The position numbers and the translations under genes are program-made. Below the pieces are notes generated by a model. That model was not told the origin of the DNA, searched no databases, and saw only the letters and a list, made by a program, of their open reading frames with translations. DNA of 64,000 bases from Rhineura floridana (taxonomy: Eukaryota; Chordata; Lepidosauria; Squamata; Rhineuridae), in the NCBI RefSeq assembly GCF_030035675.1, contig NC_084483.1, positions 16,405,904-16,469,903 of the forward strand. Direction: 5' to 3'. Below are positions 1-9,829 of the stretch, piece after piece; within the stretch, counting starts at the first letter, position 1, and every line of letters starts with the position of its first letter.

Positions 1-311
1 TGAGAGGAGCCTCCTAGTCCCCTGACAGAGGTCCAGTGGCCAGAGTGGTTTAACAGTCAGCCACTCTGATTGAAGATCTGTGAGGGGAACAGGGCATCTC
101 CTAGCAACTCGCAGCACCCTTCACTAACTACACTTCCCAGGATTCTTTGAGAGAAGCCATGACTGTCCAAAGTGAAATAAAGGCCTGGTGTGGATGTGGC
201 CAGGGACAGCTTTGGTTTAAATTTGGGTGGGAGGCTACATGTGCCTGCTGTAGAATAAAAAGGTGGGGGAAACCCTGAAAAGCAATGATACTGTTCACAA
301 TGTTTTCCTTT

Positions 312-610
312 TGCTTTCTGCTATCTTTTGAAGACTTTTCCTCTTTTAACAAGCCTTTTAAGTTGAGACCTATCCCAGTCTGCGTCTGTGTTAGAATTGC
401 TCTTATGTTTTCTTTAATAATGTTTTTAACCATTTTTTAAAAAAAGATCTTTTAAAGCTTTTAAAAAAATGTTTTTAACGTTTTGTTTTAATGTATTTTA
501 AGGTCTTTTTATGATGTTTTAAAGTGTTTTTATCATTTCTGTTTGCCGCCCTGGGCTACTGCTGGGAGGAAGGGCAGGATATAAATTAAATAATAAATAA
601 ATAAATAAAG
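312..610 (+). mobile_element. CR1/L2-group LINE 3' end, present only in the left arm
   Basis: T-rich 3'UTR-like sequence ending in a GCCGCCCTGGGCTACTGCTG block, then GGATATAAATTAAA and an AATAAATAAA tail. The same 3' end occurs at 28497-28719 and, reversed, at 12800-13080. It separates two blocks that are contiguous in the right arm, so it is a later insertion. Confidence 0.7.
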
Positions 611-684
611 GAAAGGGGCTTCCCTCCTGCTCAGTACCCACCCACCCAATCTCCTCCCCTCCCCCTCCCCTCCCCACCCCTCCC

Positions 685-893
685 CAAGGTCAGTGTTGGA
701 CTATGACCTGGGAGACCAGGGTTCGAATCGCCACACAGCCATGAAGCTCACTGGGCGACCTTGGGCCAGTCACTGCCTCTCAGCCTCAGAGGAAGGCAAT
801 GGTAAAACCATCTCTGAATACAGTTTACCATGAAAACCGTATTCATAGAGTCAACATAAGTCAGGATTGACTTGAAGGCAGACAATTTCCATT
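685..893 (+). mobile_element. tRNA-derived SINE, shared by both inverted arms
   Basis: The 5' part resembles a tRNA with a B-box-like GGTTCGAATC. The 3' part (GTCAACATAAGTCAGGATTG and a CTTGAAGGCA end) resembles the Bov-B LINE tail, as known for squamate Sauria-type SINEs. The partner arm carries the same SINE at 33979-34187 with the same right-hand junction. Confidence 0.75.
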
Positions 894-895
894 TT

Positions 896-1660
896 CAAAC
901 ATGATTGCACAGAAACAAATCCCATTCAACTCAAAAAGTATGCAAACAATCAAACCCACCCTCCCTTCTACTCTCTCCTATTCCCTCCCTCTTGCCTCTT
1001 CCCTCTCCCTTCCTTTGCCCCTCCCTCCCCATCCCCAACCCCTTCCAATCCCTTCCTCCCCCTTCCCCTTCCCCTTCCCCCTCCTCCCCCTCCCCTTCCT
1101 CCTCCCCATGGTCAGTTTTACCTATCTTAAACATGATTGCACAGAAGTAAATACCATTGAACTGTATAACCCTGCAAATGATCAAACCAGCCCTCCCCTC
1201 CCCCTTCCTTTGCCCCCTCCAATACAGTCCTTCCCCCTCCCCCATGGTCAGTTTTTCCTATCCTAACCATGATTGCATAGGAGGAAATCCCATTGAACTC
1301 AATAAGCATGCAAATGATCAGACCTGCTTTTTTCCCTCCTTCCCCTCTCCTCTACCTTCCTCCTCCCCTCCCCTCTTCCTTCTTCCTCCTCCCCTGCCCA
1401 CTCCAGCCCTCCCTCTCCCCCCTGGTCAGTTTTACCTATCCTAAGCATGACTGACTGCACAGGAGTAAATCGCACTGAATTAAATAAACATGCAAATTAT
1501 CAAACCTGTCCTTCTCCCCTCCCCGTCCTGCCTGCTCCCATTCCAGTCCTCCCCTTTGTGTTTCCTCCCCTCATCCCCTGCGGTCAGTTTCACCTATCCT
1601 AAGCATGATTGCAGGGGAGTAAATCCCACTGAACTCAATAAGCATGCAAAGGATCAATCC
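896..1660. repeat. Pyrimidine-rich tandem array, five degenerate units
   Basis: A conserved 60-70 bp block (CCTATCCTAAGCATGATTGC, a GTAAATCCCATTGAACTCAA-type core, then GCATGCAAATGATCA) recurs near 938, 1169, 1306, 1488 and 1641. Units are separated by 60-130 bp of nearly pure C/T. Long leucine/proline-rich or serine/proline-rich frames here come only from the composition. Confidence 0.8.
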
Positions 1661-1715
1661 ATTCTTAGCAAACTTGGACAGGATCCCATTTCTTACCTCC
1701 CGGATTAAAAAGCGG

Positions 1716-1935
1716 GAAATTCACTAATAGGCAAAAACCTTGCGGTTTAAGAACGTACCTATAGCCCACAGATATTTCTATCAAACTTTAAAAAGCAGGG
1801 AAATTGGGCAGCTATAGTGAATGCACCAGGGGAACAGGAGACCTGAACTCCTCTCTGAGATATTGGACTGCCCTACAAATTTGTCAGAATGCAAACACAA
1901 TTTGGGTTGGTCTTTCACAATCCAATCCACTATAT
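1716..1935 (+). mobile_element. Terminus of a CACTAATAGG-ended DNA transposon (fragment)
   Basis: Begins ATTCACTAATAGGC and matches both terminal inverted repeats of the element at 31931-33250 for about 220 bp, then stops in unrelated sequence near 1935. It is a single end only. The CACTA start suggests a CMC-like (EnSpm/Chapaev) group, but the family is not certain. Confidence 0.6.
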
Positions 1936-3180
1936 AGTTGTTGCCATATGCTAAAGACACACCCCTTTACCTTAGCCATTGATATCAGGTGTATAATTTA
2001 GGACCTACTCTATTCTCCTGATTGTAATATGTTTTAACTGCACTGTCTTGTTCAGTTGTTGTGTGTTGAAGTTGAAGTTATTCTGCTTGGTAATTGTTCT
2101 CTTCTCATATGTCTCAGGTTTGTACTGGACCCAATGCACATCTTGTTATGTAGGCACTCCATACTTTTCTGGGCATTCAGGTGGGCTTCATCCTTGGACA
2201 TGGGAACCCAACTTCTTTCAGCCAGGGCTACTTTGCGGTGGGAGGCTAGTCAAGGATGTTATGGGGTGAACTTCTACCTACATTGTGCTGGGCATTCTCG
2301 GCTGGCCCCAAAGTTTTCTGAACTAGTATGTGATATGTTCTTGGAGGATTTGCACAGGGGGTTGGCTGAGTTATTGGGGTTAGTGGGACGAGGTGTATAA
2401 GCATGAGCTATTCACCTCTTGTGGCATTGAGTTCAGGCGGGTGAGGAATTCGGGGGAGATGTAGGTATACTGAGGCATTATTGGGTAAGATCACCCATCA
2501 GGATTCTGGCAGACCTTCAGGACTGTAGGGAACTAGGGATTGCCCCTTGTGACCTGTCATGCCCATCGGGGTGAATGCATGTACAGCAGGGCCAGGATGT
2601 GCATGGGGAATCCACACCCAAGGCTCACCTAGCAAGGAGGGAGAGTTAGCCCACATCTTTGCCTGGAGAGTCACAGCTGCCAGCTGTGATACATGCCCAG
2701 GGGTCTGGGATTACCAGATCTCCAGTTTTCACCCAAAGACTCTGGATTTTTGGGGTCCTCTCTGGGTAAGTCACCTTAATCTCCTGTCTCTCAGCTTTCT
2801 TTTTTTTTTTAAAAAAATTAAGTTTCTAGGTGGTGTGGTTCAAGAGATATACATCAAAACATCAAGCCACCACATCCACAACTTCTGTTAAATGAGCTCC
2901 TAGCTGGCTGCTTTAATCCCGCCCTTTCAGTTTTGTAGCCAACATGTGAAGTGAGGGTTGTGTTTGAAGAGACAGTAGTTAAAAGCCATTGCAAGGCCAG
3001 AAAACTGTTGTTTTCCTCCTTATCTGAAAATCTCATAAACTGAGTAAGTATATAGCTTTCAGTCTTTTTCTCTCTTGTGTGGAGGAGTCAAACAAGTTTA
3101 AATTTTTCTGGGCTGGTGAAGAGGGCAGTGTTTTGAAAACCTCCCCAATATGAAGGTTTAATCAAATGCTCGCTTTTCTG
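1936..3180. other. Intergenic sequence, nothing recognised
   Basis: No coding homology, RNA gene or clear repeat was recognised. The frames at 2048-2400 and 2559-2891 lack any family resemblance and run through poly-T tracts, so they are treated as chance. Confidence 0.5.
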
Positions 3181-3184
3181 GGAG

Positions 3185-3285
3185 TAAAGCTGCAATGCTA
3201 ATCCCACATACCTGGAGTAAACCCCATTGAATTCAATAGGACTTACTTTTGAGTAGACATGGTTAGGATTGTGCTGTAAATTAAT
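3185..3285. repeat. Short palindromic dispersed repeat (GCAATCCTA type)
   Basis: About 100 bp with imperfect inverted ends: a degenerate GCAATCCTAT-like start, a core of GGAGTAAACCCCATTGAATT and GGACTTACTTTTGAGTAGAC, and a TTAGGATTGTGCTGT end. At least ten copies lie in this window. It is probably a very short MITE common in squamates; I do not know its formal name. Confidence 0.7.
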
Positions 3286-3689
3286 GGGACTTTTGAGTCA
3301 ATATAGCAAAGAATTGTGTTTGTGTTGCAAATCTTTCTCTCCCCCACCAATCCTATTTTTAAAGCAATTAGGCAGGGCTTACCTAGGTATTACTGCTTTT
3401 ATTATGTAGGAAACTAATACTGATTTTATTTTATTTTTTAAAAAAGTTCTGCAATGACCAACTGGTTTTGATAATAAACTATTATATGGGGTGTATGTAT
3501 TTTTACATCTCCAGTGTGTGTGTACATATGGAGTCCTTCCAACAAGCCTGTGAGGTAGGGTTGCCGACTGAAAACCAGGGCAGTTCACAATAAGAAATAA
3601 ATCTCTTTAAAATCCAATAACTATAAAAACAAGTATAAACAGTTGCAAAATAACTTAAAGTGGCATGATTCTGAATTGTAGGTTGGTTG

Positions 3690-3815
3690 AGGGAAGTTCC
3701 TTATCATTTGAGGTTGCAGTTCTGTGCACATTTCCCTGTTTGAGTAAGCCCCATTGAATACATTGGGATTTGCTTCTGAGTAAACAAACATAGGACAGCA
3801 CTATAAATATCTGTA
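3690..3815. repeat. Short palindromic dispersed repeat (GCAATCCTA type)
   Basis: Carries GTAAGCCCCATTGAATACA followed by GGGATTTGCTTCTGAGTAA and a degenerate end near 3805. Same family as 3185-3285. Confidence 0.6.
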
Positions 3816-3993
3816 CAGGTTGTGTAAATAATAAACATCTTTGACACTCATGCTTATGTAAATATTTCTTCATACTATGTTCCGATAAGTATCTGATTTC
3901 ACACTATGGTTGTACATCATTATTTCCTCTACATTTTAAGTGTGCCCTTCTTCCTTGGGGTGTTCATGGTTCCCCTCTGTTGTTTTCATCCTG

Positions 3994-4224
3994 AGGGGCA
4001 GATTAAGCTGAGAGTTTAAGCAGATCCCACAATATGTTTAAAGCACATCCAACTCGCATTTAAAGCACATTACTTCCCCTAAAGAATCCTGGGAAATGTA
4101 GTTTCCCCTTACAGTTATAGTTCCAACCTCCCTTAAACTAGAGTTTCCATGATTCTGTGGTGGGATTCATGTGTTTCAAATGTGTGTTGAATGTGCTTTA
4201 AATGAATGGTATGGATCTGCCCTA
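3994..4224. mobile_element. Non-autonomous DNA transposon-like repeat, hAT-type ends
   Basis: Starts AGGGGCAGAT and ends ATCTGCCCT, an inverted match of about 9 bp. It contains AAAGAATCCTGGGAAATGTA, related to the block near the ends of the inverted arms. I found no clear 8-bp target duplication, so the hAT assignment is tentative. Confidence 0.45.
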
Positions 4225-4283
4225 GGTATGATGTGCATTCATTAGTATATTGAAAAGAACAACTTTAAAAGATACTCTTTTAA

Positions 4284-4465
4284 ACAGGGGAAGGGTTGTT
4301 GCTCAGTGGTAGAGCATATACTTTGCATGCAAAGGTCCAAAATTCAATTTCTGGGAAAGACTATTGCCTGGAATCCTGGAGATACAATGTTAGTCCATGT
4401 CATCAGTACTCAGCTAGATGTTACCAAATGGCCTGAGTAGGTATAAGGCACATTCCTTTGTTCCT
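4284..4465 (+). mobile_element. tRNA-Ala-like SINE
   Basis: TTGCTCAGTGGTAGAGCATA and CTTTGCATGCAAAGGTCC match the A-box to anticodon-loop region of tRNA-Ala(TGC). A body with GGAATCCTGGAGATACAATG and a degenerate AGGTATAAGGCACATTCC tail follows. A reverse-strand copy is at 18480-18668. The degraded B-box region and SINE tail rule out a working tRNA gene. Confidence 0.7.
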
Positions 4466-4497
4466 AAAAATGGAAAGAGATCCAAGGGCTACAGTGA

Positions 4498-5715
4498 CTC
4501 TAACATTTATTTATGTATTTTATTTACAACATTTATATATCACTTTATTATTTATTTATTACATTTATTTATACCCCACCTTTTGGCCAAAGGCCCTCAA
4601 GGCGGCTGACAAAGAAAAATAAACACAAATATAAAAATATATTGATAAAAGCAATATTATTTACAAAAATGAAACTAAATAACATTATTAAGAAAAAGAA
4701 ATGTCCAAGAAAATTTTTGAACAAGTGAATTTAAAATGGATAACTCTCTGCCTTTGCCAGCACACAATATTCCATGCTTAGAGTCTCTCTCAGACACAGT
4801 TTACTCTGTTCCAGTCCCTGCAGACTGTTGGGATTGGACCCCATTTTTGAGACTTCCGTTTCTAAGCCAAACTCAGTCATCGGATGGAAATCGGGATGGT
4901 GATGCACTTGGTGTTGGCGCTCTGGGTGGTGATGGCCTTCTCCAGCTCGTCCAGCTGCCTGGTCTTCTTGAGCTTCTTCACCAGGCTCTTGACCGCCTTC
5001 TCGCACCACTTCTCCTCCTGCCCGTTCTGCTCGCCTTTCTTCCAGCCCAGCAGCCACTTGACGATGGGTGGCATGAAGGATGGACGACATGGCGGCGGTG
5101 GGGAGGAGAAGAAGCCCAGAAGCGAGCCCAGGAAAGGACCGCCAGCGGCGGCAGCAAGCACGGCCAACTTCCCTCGCGTCTCCGAGAACTTCATGGCAGC
5201 CCCAGGCAGGCCCGTCCCGCTCCAACGAGCCCTGGGCAGCGAGGTGAAGGCACGAAGGTGTAAAAAATCACAAAGCAGTTCACAGAAAGAATTAAAACAT
5301 TAAAATTATTGGCAAAAACAGTTAAAGACAGATATTTAAAAACATTCAAAATAATAAAACCAACAATAAGTTAAAAACAGGGGGGGAAACACAATAGCTT
5401 CTACATGCCTGTATAGGCTTGCCTAAACAAAAATGATTTTAGCAGATGCTGAAAAGAGTACAATGAAGGTGTCTGCCTAATGTTAATAGGTAGAGAGTTC
5501 CAAAGTGTAGGTGCTGCCACGCTAAAGGACAGATTTCTTACAAGAGCAGAACTAGTACGATGTGGCACCCGCACCATGGAAAGCACACCTTGAACTTGGC
5601 CTGGTAGCAAATCAGCAACCAGTGCAGATTTCAGAGCAGAGGTGTTATGTGCTGATAGGGTCTCATTCATGTTAGCAATCGTGCCACAGCATTCTGCATT
5701 AACTGCAGCCCTGGG
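4498..5715 (-). mobile_element. CR1/L2-group LINE 3' portion, interrupted by a SMAD3-like fragment
   Basis: Reverse-strand residues encoded about 5670-5400 (APTLWNSLPINIRQ, then LLKSFLFRQAYTG) match the C-terminus of CR1/L2-type reverse transcriptases. An A/T-rich 3'UTR follows at about 5400-5270, and the tail (ACCCCACCTTTTGGCC on the plus strand) is at 4498-4734. Between UTR and tail lies an unrelated GC-rich block at about 4735-5265, which looks like an insertion into the LINE. Confidence 0.65.
4735..5265 (-). pseudogene. SMAD3-like: SMAD3 exon-1-like fragment (MH1 N-terminus), non-functional
   Basis: Minus-strand translation contains [20 protein letters not shown], then [29 protein letters not shown] and NTKCITIP, which is the start of the SMAD3 MH1 (DNA-binding) domain. 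SMAD2 would carry an extra glycine-rich insert after GWKK, which is absent. An MSSIL start lies just upstream but in another frame, so the first codons are out of register. The match stops at CITIP, which is where I recall SMAD3 exon 1 ending (about codon 68/69). The GC-rich sequence upstream could be copied 5'UTR. No poly(A) was seen at the 3' side, so a DNA-level copy of exon 1 is as likely as a truncated retrocopy. The reading runs into a stop right after ITIPISIR. Confidence 0.75.
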
Positions 5716-8435
5716 TCATGTTGTGCTGCATGGGGATTTCTGTGACCTTGGCTGATTTGCTGCCAGGATTTTTTTAGTTTTTGATTAGGAATCCTCACTG
5801 GTTGTGGGATGCTGAGTTTTCTGCCTTACTCATACGAATTTGGTTGTGGTTGGTATGGTATTGCATTTAGGAAATCATCACTGTCTTTTATTTTTGTTTT
5901 TCTATTTGTATTTCATTTACCTTTAACCTCACTCCCTTACATCCATAGAAGCAACAACAGTGGTTCCATGCGCTCAGCTCAACCTCTGTAAACCCACTGA
6001 TGATGCACCTTGTTGGTTGCGTGATGGTTTGTTTCTTGCCCAATAGTGGTAAAAGAGAATTCACATACTGGGAAATGTGGATGCAATTGTTGTTCCCAAG
6101 CTGCTGCCTATGAAGGTAGACCAAACCATGTGTTTTTCCTCTGTGTCAATTATTACTGACTGGAATTGGGATGGCTGTCAAAGTGAGTTTATAGCAGCCC
6201 ACAGGGTAGACAGAAAAGGGTAGAAAATCTTCTTACTCTTAGTCATTTCTCAGAGCTCTTTCTGAAGTGAAGGGTCAAATCTGTAAAGAAATGTGGAGCA
6301 GCCATGTTAAAAGGTAGGGGTAGGGCATTCTAGTCAGGGGGTTGCCAGCCCTGCTTGGTATGGATATCTTTGCAGAGGATCCCTAGAGAAGCTTTACCAA
6401 CAACACAGTCCAAGCCATATGTACTCAGAAGTCAGTCCTGTTGAGTCCCTCTGGGGCTTAGGCCCTTAGTAAGTGTGTTTAGAATTGCAGCCTTCAGGGG
6501 CATCCATTTTACTCCTGAGTGCTCCCATCTAACATCTCCACAACACTAGGCTCCTTTCTTCCTTCAATGGCCTTCTGGTGACTAGACTGGCCTGAGGGCA
6601 CTTAAACCCTTCTTGCCAGAGCAAGTAGGCTAGATTAAATGTTCCCTACCCAGGCTCCATCTTTTAGCTAAGATTCCTATCTCAATTTCCAATCAGTGAA
6701 ATGTTTTTGTTTGAATTGTATGCGCCAGCTGTGACTGATGTTCATGCTTAATGACTTCACTAGGGCTCGTCCCTGAAATCTCTGAAATCTCAGTGTTTGG
6801 GATGCTTTTGATCTGGCAACCCCAGTCTGGGGGGATTACATCCCTGCCAGAATAGTGTAATTCCTCACATGCCAGCATTTTATAATTTCATTGACTGGGA
6901 TGTTTGAATTCTGGTTTGAAAACTGTTCTATTTTAATAAATATAACACTCATACCAACGCTGAATCTCACGACTCTTCTTTGCAGTGTGAGGGCAATGCT
7001 GTTCACATTAAAAAGGGGGGGCATGCATTAAATGGGTAGCTTATTCCGCTCCTTCCATTAAAACAGCATGTGAGAAGCAAGCTACTGACATCCCAGAATT
7101 TCAACAAAGAGGTTTGGATTCCTACTGTGGCTCTGAATGACAACCTAATGGTTATTAAAGAAATTGCTTATCCTAAAGTTTCCAATACTTCATACTTCCT
7201 GACAAAATTATTGGTATTTCAAATAACCTTGCATCTCCACAACACAAAGCTCAATGCTGAACGTTGACTGGACACTTGAACATTATTTTTTTCCCACACC
7301 ATTGCATGCCCATGCTGAACTGGAATGCCCACATTATGCAAAGTACTGCTCTTGTTGTGTAGACGTATGCAAGAGGAAAGACACGCAAGGGATAATAGTC
7401 ATATTATAAGCCAAAATGATTAGATGGGTTTCATATAGGGCTGTATTTTGGTGCCATCAGCACTCTCTCCTGCCCCATTTTAATTTTATTTTCTGTTTAA
7501 AGACTTTTTTGCATCACCACAAGCAGTGGCAGACCTTTGACAGGAGCAGTTGAAGGGGGAGGGGGAGAGAAGGAGTAATTGCCACTGCTACCATCAAACT
7601 AAAGCTTCCCAAATCTTTATAATCTCCCCCCTCCTTAATGGAAAATGCTGAAACCCTGCACCTAAATTCACTGGTTGCAAATGGAATCACAGTTTTTTGG
7701 GGGGTGGGAGAGTGGATGGTATCTTTTCTTAGCCCTAGTTACAAGAGGTCCTGTTTTTAAACTTCACACAACTCTGTTGCCTACATATACACCACAGGGA
7801 GCTGATAAGTCACACAGAACTCCATCAGCATCTGTGGATATTGTCCTCTCTGACTAGTTGCAGGCCAAGCTGCCAAGGACATTTAAAGAAACAAAATGAT
7901 TTAGGAAAAACAAAAGTTCAATGGCACACATGCATCCAACCTGATTGGTTGAGATCGTACACTAGCAGAATTTACTAGGGGGGAAATTGTGACACTAGGA
8001 ACATGTATTAATGTGGTGACTGGTGCCCACTGACACTGATAGGGTGGAAGCCAATGACAGGCAGACCCACCCCCTGACTGGTTTTAAGTAGGAAGGCAAG
8101 CATGTGGTGCCTAAGAGGAGACATGTTGGTGGGACTGTGCCCTATTTGCTCTAATGGACCAGCCTCTACTGATATGCGAGGCATGAGGGGTGCTGGTATT
8201 AGCTGGTTCTTGATCTGTCTACTACCACAAAGGTAAGGTGTCTTTAAACCTAGATCTGCCCCAGTCAGTTTATGTAATGCCAGTGCCTGCTGTTCTTCTG
8301 CCCATCTGCAGCCTGCAAAGTTTTCTTTCAAAATGTGACCAGTTTTGTCAGACTCTGAAGATTGTTTTTGTTGTGTTATATGTATCTTGGGTGCTGCTAA
8401 CATTCTTCTGCCTGTCTTAATTCTCTCTACTCTTC
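5716..8435. other. Intergenic sequence with little recognisable content
   Basis: Apart from a weak palindromic-repeat copy near 6400-6500 (AGAATTGCAGCC end), nothing was recognised. The short frames have no family resemblance. Confidence 0.45.
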
Positions 8436-8439
8436 TCAT

Positions 8440-8725
8440 GACCATCTACTCTGGGGCACTTGCTGTAAGTCCTGTAATAGATGGAGCGCCCAAATGCCAG
8501 TTCTCCTCCTCTTCTTGCCTGTTGCTTCTCTGCCCATCTGCTGCTGCCCATTTCAGTGAGAGAGACACTGGTGGCCACTCTGCATGCACACATAGCTGAT
8601 GTCCCCTTATCTTAGTAAGAGAATGAGATGTTATGGTCACCTGCTCCTGCTTAGGCCCACCTCAGTGAGAGAGATACTATGTCACACATTCCTTTTTCTG
8701 TCTGTCTCAGTGTGTTGAAAGAGAC
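8440..8725. repeat. Degenerate tandem repeat (CAGTGAGAGAGA type), first block
   Basis: Repeats of a unit containing TTTCAGTGAGAGAGACACTG or CTCAGTGAGAGAGATACTAT, spaced roughly 60-110 bp apart. Related units reappear at 9475-9665 beyond a LINE and SINE insertion. Confidence 0.5.
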
Positions 8726-8726
8726 T

Positions 8727-9470
8727 TATCATCATCATCATCATCAGACACTTTTCTTCATACAAATGAACCCAAAGTGACATACAGTAAAAAGATTAAA
8801 ACAAATATAAAAAAACACAATACATGGATAAGATGGTGGAACAATCCACCCCCTAAAAAGAAGCTACAACATCAAAAAATGGAAATGGACTGCCTTCAAG
8901 TCGATCCCGACTTATGGTGACCTATGAATAGGGTGTTCATGGTAAGCAGTATCCAGAGGGGGTTTACCATTGCCTTCCTCTGAGGCTAGTCTTCCCCAGC
9001 TGGCTAGGGCCTGCTCAGCTTGCCACAGCTGCACAAGCCAGCCCCTTCCTTGTCTGCAACTGCCAGCTGGAGGGCAACTGGGCTCCTTGGGACTATGCAG
9101 CTTGCCCATGGCTGCAAAGGTGGCAGGGCACATAATCCCTGAGCCACTCACTGTGGGGGTGATCTTTAGCTGGCACTTTACACCCAGGAGACATGAGCGG
9201 AGATTTGAACTCACAGACTCTGGACTCGTAGCCAGGCTCTCTTCCCTACTGTGCTATACCAGCTATGCTACAACACCAAAGCCCTCCAAAACTTAAGAGC
9301 CAAACTCTGGAAGAAGAGGAATGTTTTTGCCTGGGGTCTAAAGCTAGATGGTGATGGTTCCAGGTGTGCCCTTCTGGGGACAGCATTCCATAAGAGGGGG
9401 GCCACCACTGAGAAGGCCTATTCTCACATCACCATCCTCCACACCTCCCTCAGAGGAGGCACACAAATAA
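8727..9470 (-). mobile_element. CR1/L2-group LINE 3' end, interrupted by a SINE
   Basis: On the plus strand: an (ATC)n tract, then CATACAGTAAAAAGATTAAA A-rich sequence, and beyond the SINE the block CATTCCATAAGAGGGGGGCC typical of these LINE C-termini read in reverse. It is split by the SINE at 8877-9266. Confidence 0.6.
8877..9266 (-). mobile_element. tRNA-derived SINE with Bov-B-like tail and target duplication
   Basis: Read on the minus strand it starts with a tRNA-like head (GTAGCACAGT region and GAGTTCAAATC B-box) and ends in GTCGGGATCGACTTGAAGGC, the Bov-B-type tail. It is flanked by GCTACAACATCAAA (8863-8876) and GCTACAACACCAAA (9267-9280), a 14-bp target duplication with one mismatch. 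Same family as 25474-25857. Confidence 0.85.
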
Positions 9471-9474
9471 GGGT

Positions 9475-9665
9475 TTCAGAAGCTCAGATGTCCATATGCT
9501 GCTGCTGTCTTGCTTCAGTAAGAGAGATGATGAATCTGCTATCCTGAAAACATTGTGACCTTGCCTAACTGAAAGACAAAGACTGGCCATTGTGACCTCA
9601 TGCTGATGCTGCCTGCCTGAAAGAGAGAGATTGTGACCTTGTGCTGATGCTGCTGGGGGGTGGGG
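9475..9665. repeat. Degenerate tandem repeat, second block
   Basis: Units of about 50 bp containing ATTGTGACCTCATGCTGATG and CTGCCTGAAAGAGAGAGATT recur, with an older unit CTTCAGTAAGAGAGATGATG at the left. They continue the series at 8440-8725. Confidence 0.5.
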
Positions 9666-9829
9666 GGAGAGAGCACCAAATTTAAGATTAACAGAAGATT
9701 AATCAGAAATCCAGACTTCTTGACTGACAATTTAAAAGGTCAAGCACCCAAGGAGACTAGATGCAAAAGGAGGACAGAGCGCCTAAATCTTAGTAATTGA
9801 CTGAGAGAAGAAATTTCCAATCAGGTGCA

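Larger units (their letters stand above)
1..1935. repeat. Left arm of a long inverted repeat (partner about 33040-34556)
   Basis: Read on the opposite strand, this stretch matches about 33040-34556 segment by segment: the CTTCCCAGGATTCTTTGAG block, a GTGGGAGGCTACATGTG block, a tRNA-type SINE, five units of a pyrimidine-rich array, and a junction into a CACTAATAGG terminus. By eye the best parts are about 90% identical. The match is already present at base 1, so the arm probably extends left of the window. A LINE tail at about 312-610 is found only in this arm. Confidence 0.85.

Noticed and set aside
901-1444. Several leucine/proline/serine-rich open frames as secreted or structural proteins
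   Set aside because: They come from pyrimidine-rich tandem repeat sequence, occur in overlapping frames, and mirror purine-rich frames in the partner arm.
4284-4465. tRNA-Ala gene
   Set aside because: The B-box region is degraded, the acceptor stem does not pair, and a SINE body and tail follow.
4731-5303. Overlapping frames of 105-175 codons on both strands as intact genes
   Set aside because: Only the minus-strand frame with MH1 text is meaningful, and it is a truncated SMAD3-like fragment. The rest are GC-rich shadows.
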